The notes below the pieces were generated by a model that worked only from the letters and a program-made list of their open reading frames with translations, did not search any database and had not been told where the DNA came from. A DNA stretch of 37,030 nucleotides from Acetobacter sp. UBA5411 (lineage in GTDB: Bacteria; Pseudomonadota; Alphaproteobacteria; Acetobacterales; Acetobacteraceae): the NCBI RefSeq assembly GCF_002409645.1, contig NZ_DHNR01000026.1:130324-167353 (forward strand), written 5' to 3'. This document shows, one piece after another, positions 1-9,734 of this stretch. Within the stretch, counting starts at the first letter, position 1. Each line of letters begins with the position of its first letter. The position numbers and the translations under genes are program-made.

Positions 1-806
1 GTATGTTCCCAGTAATCGTTCATCGTTGTGCGTTCATAGCGGGGGGTAATCACCACACATTCATGTCTTGCCTGTTCTTCAGGCAGGCTCCAGATACTGG
101 CGATACATTGTTCTGTCAGGGTCTGCGCGCATGTGCCGTCATAGCTCGTTCCCGAATGGGTTACGGCGAGAACGAGAGGATAGGATCTGTTTTCGCCGCC
201 TTTTTCCAGAAAGGATTTCGGCAGATAGATGCTGTATTCCAGCCACGCGGAGCGGGTGTCATCCCACCACCAGTGGCTCTGTTCCCAGTCATCGACCCCA
301 CGGATTGTGACATTATTTCCCCTGTGACCTGCATTGGTCCAGAGCTTTCGGCTGGCGGCATAAATGGCACCGCTGGTGGTCCGGACGCTTTTGTTCTGGA
401 TCAGGGTCACCTTGTCGCTGTCCGTGGTCGGAAGGCTCAGGTCAGGATCATGGGCGAATTCAGCAATGACATAGCGTCCGGGCACACTTTTACGATCAGG
501 ACGCAGGCTAGGCTGATCACTTGTGTAAACCGCCATGACAGGGCGCTGCTGTGCGACGGCTGTCGTGTCGTTCTTGTTCGGCTCCTGCGGCATACCCGCG
601 AAGAAACCTTTGGCGGCAGGAAAAACAGCCGCTGTGTAGGTGTCGGAGTGCAGGCTGCTCGGGTCAATATTGACGTCATATTCGACGGCAATGCCGTAGA
701 CTTTTTCGCCTCGACACTTCGGCCATGCTTTTCTCCATCCATTCAGACAGGCTGGAACGATCCTGTGATCCGACCTGATCAAACACTTATTGCAATTGTG
801 TCGCAT
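1..806 (-). CDS. Esterase with N-terminal Ig-like domain and alpha/beta-hydrolase fold (partial, 3' end off window)
   Basis: This minus-strand frame stays open from 806 to the window edge. It encodes a coherent protein although no stop is reached. From about residue 37 it reads as a beta-rich Ig-like module (VYGIAVEYDVNIDPSSL), as found in front of some secreted or envelope esterases. An esterase-like segment follows (EYSIYLPKSFLEKG, YPLVLAVTHSG, CVVITPRYE) that matches the start of an alpha/beta-hydrolase core. The catalytic Ser, Asp and His would lie outside the window. The first 36 residues after the ATG at 806 are Cys-, Arg- and Trp-rich, show no signal peptide and have no ribosome binding site, so they are probably not real coding sequence. 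A second frame (ATG GCC GAA, near 727) would join the good frame if one base were lost from the A5 run at 702-706. The substrate is unknown. The real-gene call is firm, the N-terminus is not. Confidence 0.6.
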   Translation of the reverse strand, partial: MRHNCNKCLIRSDHRIVPACLNGWRKAWPKCRGEKVYGIAVEYDVNIDPSSLHSDTYTAAVFPAAKGFFAGMPQEPNKNDTTAVAQQRPVMAVYTSDQPSLRPDRKSVPGRYVIAEFAHDPDLSLPTTDSDKVTLIQNKSVRTTSGAIYAASRKLWTNAGHRGNNVTIRGVDDWEQSHWWWDDTRSAWLEYSIYLPKSFLEKGGENRSYPLVLAVTHSGTSYDGTCAQTLTEQCIASIWSLPEEQARHECVVITPRYERTTMNDYWEH

Positions 807-1162
807 CTAGCCGTGATCGTGAAGTCTGAAAATCAATAATGAGGTTTCCAGTTCCGGCCTATAGACCAATATAATCGGTTTTCTGAATCGGATTGCAAAT
901 TGCCAGAGTATTTTGAGTGAATAATGAGGCTTTTTGTTATTGTCTGTAAAAATTGGAAACATGCGTGTCTGCCGAATCAAGTCGACAAAAGATGAAGATT
1001 ACTGACATCTCTGGCGAATTATTTAGTGCGTTTTAGTAACTTTAATGCCGTGCAATCCGGTGGTGTGATCGTGTCACAACCAAGCCGGGTATGGCGCTTT
1101 CAGAAAAAAACAGTGTCTGAGGAGAGACTTTCGTGCCCGGACAGGACTGGATGAACCGGCTT
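807..1162. other. Intergenic stretch without a gene, downstream of glnD
   Basis: I see no coding frame with a start and ribosome binding site here. The part at about 841-1060 is AT-richer than the flanking genes and probably carries the promoter of the leftward esterase gene, but no convincing -35/-10 pair stands out. At its right edge a 7-bp inverted repeat (GAACCGG at 1153-1159, CCGGTTC at 1168-1174) overlaps the glnD stop codon. It lacks a T-run, so it is at most a weak terminator. Confidence 0.5.
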
Positions 1163-4129
1163 TTATTCCGGTTCGTCCGCTGTCAGTTCGGGCTCATGAA
1201 AACCTGAATTGAGGCTTGCCTCAACCTTCTTCAGTCCCGCCATCAGTCGATCCCTGATTTTTTTCAGGCGGTTTTCATCTGTCACTTTCATGCCCGACAG
1301 ATCCTTGACGTAGAACACGTCAACGGCACGCACGCCATAGGTGGTGATGTGGGCGGAGTAGATCTGCAGACGCATCTCGTTCAGGGCGCTGGCGACGTCG
1401 TGAAGCAGACCGGAGCGGTCACGTCCGTTGATTTCGATGACAGTGTGCGAGTTGGAAGCACGATTGTCGATAACGACACGGGGAGGCACATGAATGGCGC
1501 GTGTGCGTGACAGAAGCTGGCCTGATGCGTTGGTTTTCGCAATCTCGGTGGCGATATCCAGCCGTCCGCTCAGAGCTCGTTCCGTGATGGAGAAAAGCTT
1601 CGTCAGACGATGCGGTTCGTCAAAGGCTTCGCCGGTCGCATCCTGAATCCAGAGCGTATCCAGCGCCATGCCGTTACTGAGCGTGTGAATACGGGCATCG
1701 ACAATGGAAGCGCCAGCCAGCGCCATGGCACCTGCGATCTGTGCGAACAGACCGGGATGATCCTGCGTATGGATCGTGACTTCCGTGACGCCACGAGCCG
1801 GCAGGGGCTGGGTCTCGATCACGAATGGCGCGGACCGCGATTCAGCTTCCCGGATCAGGCGGGCATGGCGCAGCAATGTGTCCTGATCGAAGCAGAGCCA
1901 GTAACCGGCATAGCCCAGTTCGAGGAAGTGGTTGATGTCGGCCTGATTGAAGCCTTCTTCTTCCAGATTTTCCGCGATGATCGCCTTGCTGTGGGCTACA
2001 CGCATGTCGCGTTCCGGAGTGGCAAGACCGCCCTCAAGCACTTCCGCGACACGGGTGTAAAGTTCCCGCAGCAAGGTTGCTTTCCACGCATTCCAGACGC
2101 GGGGGCTGACGGCCCGCATATCCACGATGGTTAGCAGCAGGAGGAGACGGAGACGTTCCGGGGACTGCACGACGTCAGCCACGTCCAGAATGGTCTTGGG
2201 ATCGTCGATATCGCGCTGGAAGGCCGTATGGCTCAACAGAAGATGCTGGAGCACCAGCCATGAAACGGTTTCGGTCTCTTCGCCAGACAGACCCAGCTTT
2301 GGACACAACTCCAGCGCCAGTTCCGAGCCGAGTTCCGAGTGATCACCGCCACGGCCCTTGGCGATGTCATGCATCATGACCGACATGTAGAGCGCCCGAC
2401 GGGACTGGATATCCCGTGCGAGATCATAGGCTACGGGGATTTCATCGGCCATTGTGCCGGTTTCAACGCAGCGGAGGATACGCAGCGCCTCAATCGTATG
2501 CTCATCCACTGTGAAGATATGGTACGTGTCGAACTGCATCTGTCCGACGATGCGCGACCAGTCCGGAATCAGCGCGCCCCAGAGACCGCTTTCGTTGAGA
2601 ATGCGGAGCCAGTGGACGTAATCAAGGCGACGATTGATGTCGAGTTCGATCGGATGAGGCGTTTCCGCCGTCCGGACATCTGTGCGGCTGGGGGCCGGTC
2701 GACGCGGCTTTGTCGTCGGGCGCTCATCACACAGGAGCTCAAGGAAGATTTCGGAAGCACGCGGGTCAGAGCGCAGGGTTGCGGCCCGGCGTTCCCAGCG
2801 AATCAGCTGCTGACGGGCGAGGGGATGAATCGGGACATGACGGCTGCGGGAGAGCTCGAGGATCTCGAACATCTTGATCGGCTCGTCATCGAAGGAGACG
2901 CCTTTGGCGGGAAGAATCTGGCCATCGAGCAGGGTGAAGCCTGCCTCACGCATGGCGTCGTCGGCCTTGAGCACATGGGCGGCCGCACCCAGTGCGATGC
3001 GCATGATGGTCGGCTCGAGAATGTGCGTCAGACGCATGACTTCCCGGACAGTCAGGAAGTAATGCCGCATGAAGCGCTCAACGCCATTCTGTCGTCCGTG
3101 GCGCGTGTAACCCATGCGGCCACCAAGAACGGGCTGCATGTCAAAGGTCAGGCGATCTTCCCCACGACCGGCGACATAATGGAGATGAAAGCGGACGGTC
3201 CACAGGAAATCCCAGGACCGACGGGCGCGGGCAGCTTCCTGTTCGGTGATGAAGCCGAGGCGGGTGAATTCCGGGGCCAGAAGATCCGAGACATGGCGCG
3301 TACCGAAGGTGTAGCGGCACATCCAGTAAAGCGTCTGCATGTCGCGCAGACCGCCGCGGCCTTCCTTGATGTTGGGCTCGACCAGATAGGGGCTTTCCCC
3401 GAAGCGGCGGTGACGTTCCGCCCGTTCCGCCCGTTTGTCGGTGATGAACCGGGCTGATCCGGCTTCGACACAGGCGACGATAAAGCGCGCCTCGAACATG
3501 GCGAAAAGGCTGAAGCTGCCGACCAGCAGTCGTGCATCGAGTAGCGCCGTGCGAACCGTCGTATCGGCTTCCGCCTGTGCGATGCAGTCGGTGATCGAGC
3601 GGGTCGCATGGCCCACTTTCAGGCCGAGATCCCACAGGAAATACAGCACGTATTCCACAAGGGAGAGCACATCCTGCGAGGGCTCTTCGGGTGTCAGGAA
3701 AAGCAGGTCGATGTCGCTGAATGGCGCCAGCAGTCTTTTGCCGTATCCGCCCGTGGCCGCGATGCTGATCTGATCAAGCAGCGCTTCCCCGCCGCCGAGC
3801 GCATTGGAGGCAAACACAGCAAGGCAGGAGACGAGTTCATCCGCGAAGGCGGCGAGCGCCTTGCCGGCCTGAACGCCTCTCAGTTCACGCTTTTCGAAGC
3901 GCTGCCGGACATCGGTCTGATAACGTCCGAGATGACGCCGGAAAATCGCCAGAGCGACATCACGATCTGCAACCTTACCGTTTTTACCAGCATGTTCAGC
4001 CAGCGCTTCCTTGAGCTGTAGCCCAAGGCTTTGCGGAGTCAGCGTGATTTCCGAGAGGTCATGGGACGCCGTATCAGGGATGTCTGACAGCACTGGATTG
4101 GTGATACCTTCGACCTTGAGACTTGGCAT
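1163..4129 (-). CDS. glnD: Bifunctional PII uridylyltransferase / uridylyl-removing enzyme GlnD
   Basis: GlnD senses glutamine in the cytoplasm. It adds UMP to PII proteins when nitrogen is short and removes it when glutamine is plentiful. The 988-residue product is somewhat longer than the roughly 890-950 residues usual for the family and has the full domain order. The nucleotidyltransferase motif GGYGKR starts at 127, with the metal-binding pair D139 and D141. A GlnD-typical helical region contains EPNIKEGRGGLRDMQ (251-265). The HD phosphohydrolase domain has MMHDIAKGRGGDHSELG near 585-601. Two C-terminal ACT domains (about 783-860 and 895-965) bind glutamine. The ATG at 4129 has only a poor ribosome binding site. 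The gene lies 38 bp downstream of mutS on the same strand and is probably cotranscribed with it. PII (glnB/glnK) genes are not in the window. Confidence 0.97.
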   Translation of the reverse strand: MPSLKVEGITNPVLSDIPDTASHDLSEITLTPQSLGLQLKEALAEHAGKNGKVADRDVALAIFRRHLGRYQTDVRQRFEKRELRGVQAGKALAAFADELVSCLAVFASNALGGGEALLDQISIAATGGYGKRLLAPFSDIDLLFLTPEEPSQDVLSLVEYVLYFLWDLGLKVGHATRSITDCIAQAEADTTVRTALLDARLLVGSFSLFAMFEARFIVACVEAGSARFITDKRAERAERHRRFGESPYLVEPNIKEGRGGLRDMQTLYWMCRYTFGTRHVSDLLAPEFTRLGFITEQEAARARRSWDFLWTVRFHLHYVAGRGEDRLTFDMQPVLGGRMGYTRHGRQNGVERFMRHYFLTVREVMRLTHILEPTIMRIALGAAAHVLKADDAMREAGFTLLDGQILPAKGVSFDDEPIKMFEILELSRSRHVPIHPLARQQLIRWERRAATLRSDPRASEIFLELLCDERPTTKPRRPAPSRTDVRTAETPHPIELDINRRLDYVHWLRILNESGLWGALIPDWSRIVGQMQFDTYHIFTVDEHTIEALRILRCVETGTMADEIPVAYDLARDIQSRRALYMSVMMHDIAKGRGGDHSELGSELALELCPKLGLSGEETETVSWLVLQHLLLSHTAFQRDIDDPKTILDVADVVQSPERLRLLLLLTIVDMRAVSPRVWNAWKATLLRELYTRVAEVLEGGLATPERDMRVAHSKAIIAENLEEEGFNQADINHFLELGYAGYWLCFDQDTLLRHARLIREAESRSAPFVIETQPLPARGVTEVTIHTQDHPGLFAQIAGAMALAGASIVDARIHTLSNGMALDTLWIQDATGEAFDEPHRLTKLFSITERALSGRLDIATEIAKTNASGQLLSRTRAIHVPPRVVIDNRASNSHTVIEINGRDRSGLLHDVASALNEMRLQIYSAHITTYGVRAVDVFYVKDLSGMKVTDENRLKKIRDRLMAGLKKVEASLNSGFHEPELTADEPE

Positions 4130-4167
4130 GATAGCGGAAGTTGCTCGACAAAAAAGCTAAAGGGCTC

Positions 4168-6888
4168 TCATTCTGTTACAGAAAGGCTCTGCGCTTCAAG
4201 CGCCAATTTACGCAGATCATATAATGCGGCAAGAGCTTCCCGGGGCGATAGGGTGTCTGGATCACAATCCCTGATCGTATCAAGAATTTCTTCATATCTG
4301 GTAAAATCAGCTGCTGGAGCGGGCTCAGGTTCGACTTCCGGCGCGCTGGAAGGCAGGTCGTCAAACAGCGGCAACGGAGCAGGACCGGTCGCATGATCCT
4401 TTTCCAGCTCTTTAAGAAGTCGCGACGCACGATCCACAACAGGCATCGGCACGCCTGCCAGTTTTGCGACATGCACGCCCCAGCTTTTACGGGCTGATCC
4501 GGGGATGACCTCGTGGAGGAAAACCACCTGACCTTTCCAGTCCCTCACAGCCATGGTGTGAGGCGAAAGACGGGGGAGGCTACCGGAGAGTTCGGCCAGT
4601 TCGTGGAAGTGTGTGGCAAAAATGGTACGGCAACGTAGAGTTGAATGCATGGCCTCTAGCACAGCCCATGCGATGGAAAGACCGTCCAGAGTTGAGGTGC
4701 CGCGTCCGATTTCATCGACGACAACAAGGGAGCGTGGACCGGCCTGATTGAGAATGGCTGCCGTTTCCGTCATCTCGACCATGAAGGTGGAACGGCCACG
4801 GGCCAGATCATCCGCCGCGCCGACGCGGGAGAACAGCTTGTCCACAATACCGATATGGGCGGATTTCGCAGGAACGGGCAGACCGGCCTGCGCGAGGATG
4901 ACCGCCAGTGCGTTCTGGCGCAGGAAGGTTGACTTGCCAGCCATGTTGGGGCCGGTCAGCAGCATCACCCGATGGTCCGGGGCAAGGGAACAGCCGTTCG
5001 CCGTGAAGCGCACGCCTGAGCCCAGAGCGGCTTCCACGACCGGGTGACGGCAGGCGGTCAGTGTGAACGCCTCGCTGTCGTCCACGGTGGCCCGACACCA
5101 TGTTTCCCCGACAGCGAGGGAAGCGCAGGACTGCATCACGTCGATAAACGCGAGGGCTCGGGCGAGTGGAGGGAGAAGTTCGTCTTCCAGAGCCTGATTG
5201 ACGAGAAGCCCGAAAATCTGACGTTCACGGACCGAGGCGCGTTCCGCTGCTTCCGCAATGCGGGAGTCGAGTTCCGAAAGTTCTTCTGTCGAAAAACGGG
5301 CGGCGGTTGTCGTGCCCTGACGGAAGCTGAGATCCTCATTGGTGCGGAGCTTGGCTCCGGAGGCTGTCGGCACTTCAATCACATAGCCAAGCTGCGCATG
5401 GTGACGGATCTTCAGGCTCGCGACGCCAAAGCGCTGCGCGTAGTCGTTCTGAAGCGTGGCGATGATGCGGCGGGAATCATCGCGAAGCGTGCGGTAAGCG
5501 TCGAGTTCACCGTCATAGCCGGTCGCAATGACGCCGCCGTCATCAAGGCGTGCGGGAAGTTCATCCGCCAGTGCCCGGTCGAGTTCCGCGAGCAACGGAT
5601 CGCATTCGCCAAGATGCTTCAGGGTTTTCGAGATCAGATCCGGCCTTGTGTCCGGTGCGATGACAGCCAGTTCTTCCGCGATCCTGTGGGCCGCAGCGAC
5701 GCCATCACGCAGCGCAGCCAGATCGCGCGGCTGGCCGCGTCCGAGCGAAAGCCGTCCAAGCGCCCGGTCGATATCCGGCACGCCGCGCAGTGTCTGGCGC
5801 AGCAGTTCGACGCGAGGCGTGTCGCCTTTCAGCCAGTCCCAGCAGGCCTGACGGGCGCTGATCCTGTCTGGCAGGGTTAGAGGGGCTGCAATCCATGACG
5901 CAAGCAGTCTTGCGCCGGGTGCGGTAGCCGTGCGGTTTACGGCGGAGAAGAGTGTGTGCTCGCTGCTGCCGTCGCGGGCGCGGAGAAGGTCGAGGCTGGC
6001 GCGTGTCGCCGGATCGAGACCGAGGGTGTGGCTATCTTCCTGCGGCACCGGATGCGCCAGTCGGGGCAGAGAACCAGCCTGCGATTTCCGGACGTAATCC
6101 AGCGCCATGAGACCGGCGGCGGCCTCGGCGTCGCTGAAGGTGCCGAACGCATCCAGACTGGCGACACCGAAGGCTTCCGCCAGACGAGTGCGGGCCGTAT
6201 GTGCTGAGGGTGGCTGTTCACCGGGAGCGCGTCGTAGATCGAAATCGCCAAGGTCACGATTAGGCGGAGCGAGAATTTCGGCGGGGTCGAGGCGGGCGAG
6301 CAGGTGACCGAGTTCGGTGTCCGCGCAACGGGCTGTCTCAAACAGGCCAGTGGAAATATCGATCCATGCCGCGCCCCATTCGACGGTGCCGCGTCGGGCG
6401 GGATGAGCTGCGAGCGCCATCAGAAGATTGGAGCGACCGGGTTCGAGAAGTTCGTCCTCGGTCAGCGTGCCGGGGGTGACCAGTCGCACGACCGCACGGG
6501 GCAGCGGGCCTTTCTGGGTGGCTTTCTTGCCGGGCAGTTTTGAAGGCGGTGTGGCTGTCTGCTCGGCGATGGCGACACGGAAGCCCCGCCTGATGAGGCG
6601 GGAGAGATAGGCCTGCGCCGCGCTGACCGGAACGCCGCACATGGAGATCGGCTCGCCACCATGCGAGCCACGGGCCGTCAGGGCGATGTCGAGCGCGGCG
6701 GCGGCTGTGATCGCGTCATCAAAGAACAGTTCGTAAAAATCGCCCATCCTGAAGAACAGCAGGAAGTCGGGATTCTCTGCTTTCAGCGCGAACCATTGCG
6801 CCATGGCAGGCGACGCGCCTTCCGGGGAAAGGCGCTGCTTTTTGGAGGAGCGTGCTGTTGCGCCGGTCTTCTGATCGGTCGTTGCCAA
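4168..6888 (-). CDS. mutS: DNA mismatch repair ATPase MutS
   Basis: MutS recognises base mismatches and small loops in new DNA and recruits MutL. The 906-residue product is of normal to slightly long length. The mismatch-reading Phe-X-Glu motif is present as DFYELF (F51, E53). The ATPase has Walker A GPNMAGKS at 646-653, Walker B VVVDE ending at E726, the adjacent GRGTSTLDG signature and the ATHFHE motif near 758-763. Near the C-terminus PLPLF (about 838-842) resembles a beta-clamp-binding motif. The start is TTG at 6888 (leucine codon), chosen because GGAG lies 6 nt upstream (plus 6895-6898) and because it gives the usual distance to the FYE motif. The next internal Met is residue 29. The gene sits between the lytic transglycosylase (42 bp gap) and glnD. 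Confidence 0.97.
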   Translation of the reverse strand: MATTDQKTGATARSSKKQRLSPEGASPAMAQWFALKAENPDFLLFFRMGDFYELFFDDAITAAAALDIALTARGSHGGEPISMCGVPVSAAQAYLSRLIRRGFRVAIAEQTATPPSKLPGKKATQKGPLPRAVVRLVTPGTLTEDELLEPGRSNLLMALAAHPARRGTVEWGAAWIDISTGLFETARCADTELGHLLARLDPAEILAPPNRDLGDFDLRRAPGEQPPSAHTARTRLAEAFGVASLDAFGTFSDAEAAAGLMALDYVRKSQAGSLPRLAHPVPQEDSHTLGLDPATRASLDLLRARDGSSEHTLFSAVNRTATAPGARLLASWIAAPLTLPDRISARQACWDWLKGDTPRVELLRQTLRGVPDIDRALGRLSLGRGQPRDLAALRDGVAAAHRIAEELAVIAPDTRPDLISKTLKHLGECDPLLAELDRALADELPARLDDGGVIATGYDGELDAYRTLRDDSRRIIATLQNDYAQRFGVASLKIRHHAQLGYVIEVPTASGAKLRTNEDLSFRQGTTTAARFSTEELSELDSRIAEAAERASVRERQIFGLLVNQALEDELLPPLARALAFIDVMQSCASLAVGETWCRATVDDSEAFTLTACRHPVVEAALGSGVRFTANGCSLAPDHRVMLLTGPNMAGKSTFLRQNALAVILAQAGLPVPAKSAHIGIVDKLFSRVGAADDLARGRSTFMVEMTETAAILNQAGPRSLVVVDEIGRGTSTLDGLSIAWAVLEAMHSTLRCRTIFATHFHELAELSGSLPRLSPHTMAVRDWKGQVVFLHEVIPGSARKSWGVHVAKLAGVPMPVVDRASRLLKELEKDHATGPAPLPLFDDLPSSAPEVEPEPAPAADFTRYEEILDTIRDCDPDTLSPREALAALYDLRKLALEAQSLSVTE

Positions 6889-6930
6889 AACTGTCTCCGG
6901 AACTGTTTCTGTCAGAGGTAGAGGTTTCGC

Positions 6931-8898
6931 TTAATGCTTCCGCTGCGTCGCATATACAGCAATGCTTTCCCAGACGCGCTGCACGTAATTACGCGGCTCT
7001 TCCAGCGGAATCTGCTCGATCCAGTCGATGAAGGCATCCTGATCAGCGCCGGTGCGGGCCGGATCGCCGCGCGTTTCGAGCCACTGGCTGACACGGTGCG
7101 GACCCGCATTATACCCGGCGGCAGCGTATTCGACCACATTGCCAAGCCGGTTATAAACGCGGCTCAGATAGGCTGTGCCAAGCTGCATGTTCAGTTCCGG
7201 CTGATGCAGGGCGGCAATGGTCACGGAGCCTGCGCCGATCTGACGCGCGGTTTCCTTCGCCGTGGCGGGAAGAAGCTGCATCAGTCCGATGGCGTTGGAG
7301 GAGCTGACCGCATCGGGGTTGAAGTTGCTTTCCTGCCGCATCAGGGCCAGCGCAAAGCCGTATGGCAGGTCGGATGAAGGCGGCTGAAACGGTTCCGGCC
7401 AGCCGTAATCGGGCAGGCTGACGCCCTCCTTGCTGGCCTTGCGGGCGACGGCCACGCCGATGTCGGGGAGGCCGAGACGTGTCGCCAGTGCGGCGATGGC
7501 TTCACGGTCCTGCGGATCATTGTCCTGTGCCAGAAGCAGGGTCAGAAAATCCCGTGCATGGGTGGGGTCATTCCACGAGACGAGAATTTGCGCAGCACGG
7601 GCGAGTTCGCTGCCATCCAGACGGGTGACGATGGCTGTCGCCGCATGTTCATTGCCGGCACTTGCTGCCCGCCACTGATTCAGGGCTGTGACAAGGGCTT
7701 CAGGCACTTCCGTTGGGGCGAGAAGTGTGTTGCCTGCACCTGCCAGTTTTGCAACTGCCATCTGGCCGTAGAAGGTTTCCGGCGCTTCAGCCGCCAGTCG
7801 CCAGTTGGCTTGTGCGGACGTCATGTCGCCCGCCTGAGCCCGTGCCTGTCCGAGCCAGTAGAACCCGCGTGCGCGGCTCAGCACGGACGGTGTTTCGGTC
7901 AGCTTGCGGAAGTGCGGTTCGGCTGCGGCAGGATCATGCAGGGCGCGGAGGGCGATCCAGCCGCTCAGAAAGAAGGCGTCTGCACGATTACGATCGCTGG
8001 TCTGGTGCGTGTCATCGGCCAGAATCAACGCGTCAGCCGGACGATTTTGATCGATCAGATCGCGGGCCAGCCTGTCGCGCTCAATCCAGAACCGTCCTCG
8101 TGCATCCGGAGCGACATTTTCTTCGGTCCGGAAACCGCTTGTCCGCCACAGGGTCAGAGCGTCATCGGGACGGTTGTTCTTTTCCAGCCAGTGAGCGTGG
8201 TCGAGAAAGAGCGTGGCGTCGTTTGCGAGCGCAGGCGGAACCGGCGCCAGCAGCGTTTCGGCGGAGGCGTCATTCCGTCGCAGGGCGAGGCGCGCGGAAG
8301 CAAGGGCAGCATGATCGCTGTCCAATGACGCGATCGTCTGGGCGGCGGCCTGTAATTGTCCATGACGCTCTTCGCGCTCGAAACGCGCCCAACTGTCGGC
8401 AGGCGTGAGAGTTGATCCGAACAGGGACTGAAGTGTGGCCGCGTCCTGCTGAGTGTCGTTGCCATTACGCCATGCCGAGACCCCGGCGGCTCGGAGGGAG
8501 TCTGCGCCCCCCATTGCCTGCGCGCAGCGGCTGAGTGCGGATGCGGTGCGGGGTGTCTGTGTGCGGCACAGATCGGCAACGGTTGTGTTATCCGGTTCTG
8601 CTGTCAAGGCGCGTTCATAATGGGCCTGAATGATGGACCAGCGAGGCCAGACCGGACGGGTCGAGAGGAAATCGACATAGGTGCGGGCAGGGATGACAGC
8701 GTTATAGGGTGCCACCAGTTGAAGCCATGTCGTCAGTCGCCCTGCGACAGCGTCAATCTGACCGTTTCCCGCGGCTTGCTGTTCGGTCGGCCATTGTGTC
8801 GGTGCGCCGGAAGTTTGTGAAAGCGCCTGGGGTGATGTCGAACAGGCTGAAAGGATGACCGCCAAACTGACCGGTAGGACAGAGCGGAAACGGCTCAC
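6931..8898 (-). CDS. Soluble lytic murein transglycosylase (lipoprotein form)
   Basis: Lytic transglycosylases cut peptidoglycan glycan strands and leave 1,6-anhydro ends. The 655-residue protein starts with a lipoprotein signal (VILSACS, lipidated Cys near residue 19), so it should sit on a membrane facing the periplasm. A long helical-repeat region follows, as in Slt70 (bulgecin-type superhelix). The C-terminal SLT domain begins near 513: ALMRQESNFNP places the catalytic Glu at 523, with the family motifs GLMQLLPATA and AAGYNAGPHRV and the late motif IPLEEPRNYVQRV. The start is GTG at 8896-8898 and overlaps the TGA of the upstream terC-like gene (shared GTGA), which suggests translational coupling. 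It is followed by mutS after 42 bp. Confidence 0.93.
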   Translation of the reverse strand: MSRFRSVLPVSLAVILSACSTSPQALSQTSGAPTQWPTEQQAAGNGQIDAVAGRLTTWLQLVAPYNAVIPARTYVDFLSTRPVWPRWSIIQAHYERALTAEPDNTTVADLCRTQTPRTASALSRCAQAMGGADSLRAAGVSAWRNGNDTQQDAATLQSLFGSTLTPADSWARFEREERHGQLQAAAQTIASLDSDHAALASARLALRRNDASAETLLAPVPPALANDATLFLDHAHWLEKNNRPDDALTLWRTSGFRTEENVAPDARGRFWIERDRLARDLIDQNRPADALILADDTHQTSDRNRADAFFLSGWIALRALHDPAAAEPHFRKLTETPSVLSRARGFYWLGQARAQAGDMTSAQANWRLAAEAPETFYGQMAVAKLAGAGNTLLAPTEVPEALVTALNQWRAASAGNEHAATAIVTRLDGSELARAAQILVSWNDPTHARDFLTLLLAQDNDPQDREAIAALATRLGLPDIGVAVARKASKEGVSLPDYGWPEPFQPPSSDLPYGFALALMRQESNFNPDAVSSSNAIGLMQLLPATAKETARQIGAGSVTIAALHQPELNMQLGTAYLSRVYNRLGNVVEYAAAGYNAGPHRVSQWLETRGDPARTGADQDAFIDWIEQIPLEEPRNYVQRVWESIAVYATQRKH

Positions 8899-9485
8899 GA
8901 AAGCTGCCCCAGCACTTCACCGCCACCCTTGTAGACCAGTTCCACGGCTACACCGAAGACGACCAGCAGTCCGATCCACGCGATCCAGCGGAAGCGTTCG
9001 AGCAGTTTGGCGATCATGGTTGCAGCAAAGGCCATGAGCAGGATCGAGATGGCCAGTCCGCTGACCAGCACCCAGATATGCTCGCCCGCAGCGCCGGCGA
9101 CGGCCAGCACGTTGTCGAGACTCATCGATAGATCGGCGATGATGATTCGCGTGATGGCGGAACGCAGGCCTCCCGGCGTGGGAGCGCTGTCTTCTTCATG
9201 CTCATCGGGAGTCCGCAGTTCCCGATACATCTTCCAGCAGACCCAGAGCAGGAGCAGTCCCCCCGCAAAACGTAGGCCGATAATACCAAGAAGCTGGGTG
9301 GCGATAAGCGCCAGACCCAGCCGGATCAGGGCGGCGGCGGCAACGCCAACAAGGACAGCGATTCTACGCTGTTTCGCCTCAAGTTTCCTGACAGCCAGTC
9401 CGACAACAATGGCGTTGTCCCCTGCCAGAGTAATATCGATCAGGACGACCTGGAGGAGAGCCGTCAGGGAAGAGAGCGAAAGCAT
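8895..9485 (-). CDS. TerC family integral membrane protein
   Basis: This is a hydrophobic protein of about 196 residues with roughly seven membrane segments. It carries the two related TerC repeats: LAGDNAIVVGLAVRKL near the N-terminus and DLSMSLDNVLAVAGAAG in the second half. These Asp-Asn motifs are the hallmark of the family. TerC-type proteins are linked to tellurite resistance, manganese or calcium homeostasis and membrane metal export, but the substrate of this member cannot be told from sequence. I chose the ATG at 9485 because it begins the first hydrophobic helix directly. An upstream GTG at 9554 would add 23 polar residues with no support. The stop overlaps the start of the lytic transglycosylase gene, so the two are translationally coupled and the gene probably heads the terC-slt-mutS-glnD unit. 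Confidence 0.88.
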   Translation of the reverse strand: MLSLSSLTALLQVVLIDITLAGDNAIVVGLAVRKLEAKQRRIAVLVGVAAAALIRLGLALIATQLLGIIGLRFAGGLLLLWVCWKMYRELRTPDEHEEDSAPTPGGLRSAITRIIIADLSMSLDNVLAVAGAAGEHIWVLVSGLAISILLMAFAATMIAKLLERFRWIAWIGLLVVFGVAVELVYKGGGEVLGQLS

Positions 9486-9678
9486 GTGTCCGCTATAGCG
9501 CGGGAAAGGGGAAAGCGACCAGTCTGCGACGGTATGCTTTCCGCAATTTTCCACGTCTTTTTTTCTGTCTCCTCGCTTTCGCCTCTGCTGAAACCGGAAG
9601 GCTGTTCGTGGGCTCTGAGGTGAGATGCGTCCTGTATTGGCGTCAGTGTAAGAAGGTTGAGCCGTTGTGAGCGGGAGA

Positions 9679-9713
9679 CAGTCGGTTCTTATTTCCGGCT
9701 TGAAAACCGACTG
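9679..9713 (-). terminator. Hairpin downstream of the SDR gene
   Basis: CAGTCGGTT (9679-9687) and AACCGACTG (9705-9713) form a perfect 9-bp stem around a 17-nt loop, starting about 20 bp after the stop of the leftward SDR gene. The position fits an end-of-operon structure, but there is no clear T-run on the minus strand, so intrinsic termination is uncertain. Confidence 0.4.
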
Positions 9714-9734
9714 ATCCAGTCAGGTGGCATAGGG

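Noticed and set aside
3..839. Long plus-strand open frame at the left edge
   Set aside because: Its sequence is unlike any protein family I know, and the opposite strand encodes a coherent esterase with natural amino acid order.
2339..3457. 372-codon plus-strand frame inside glnD
   Set aside because: Antisense shadow of a strongly conserved glnD region.
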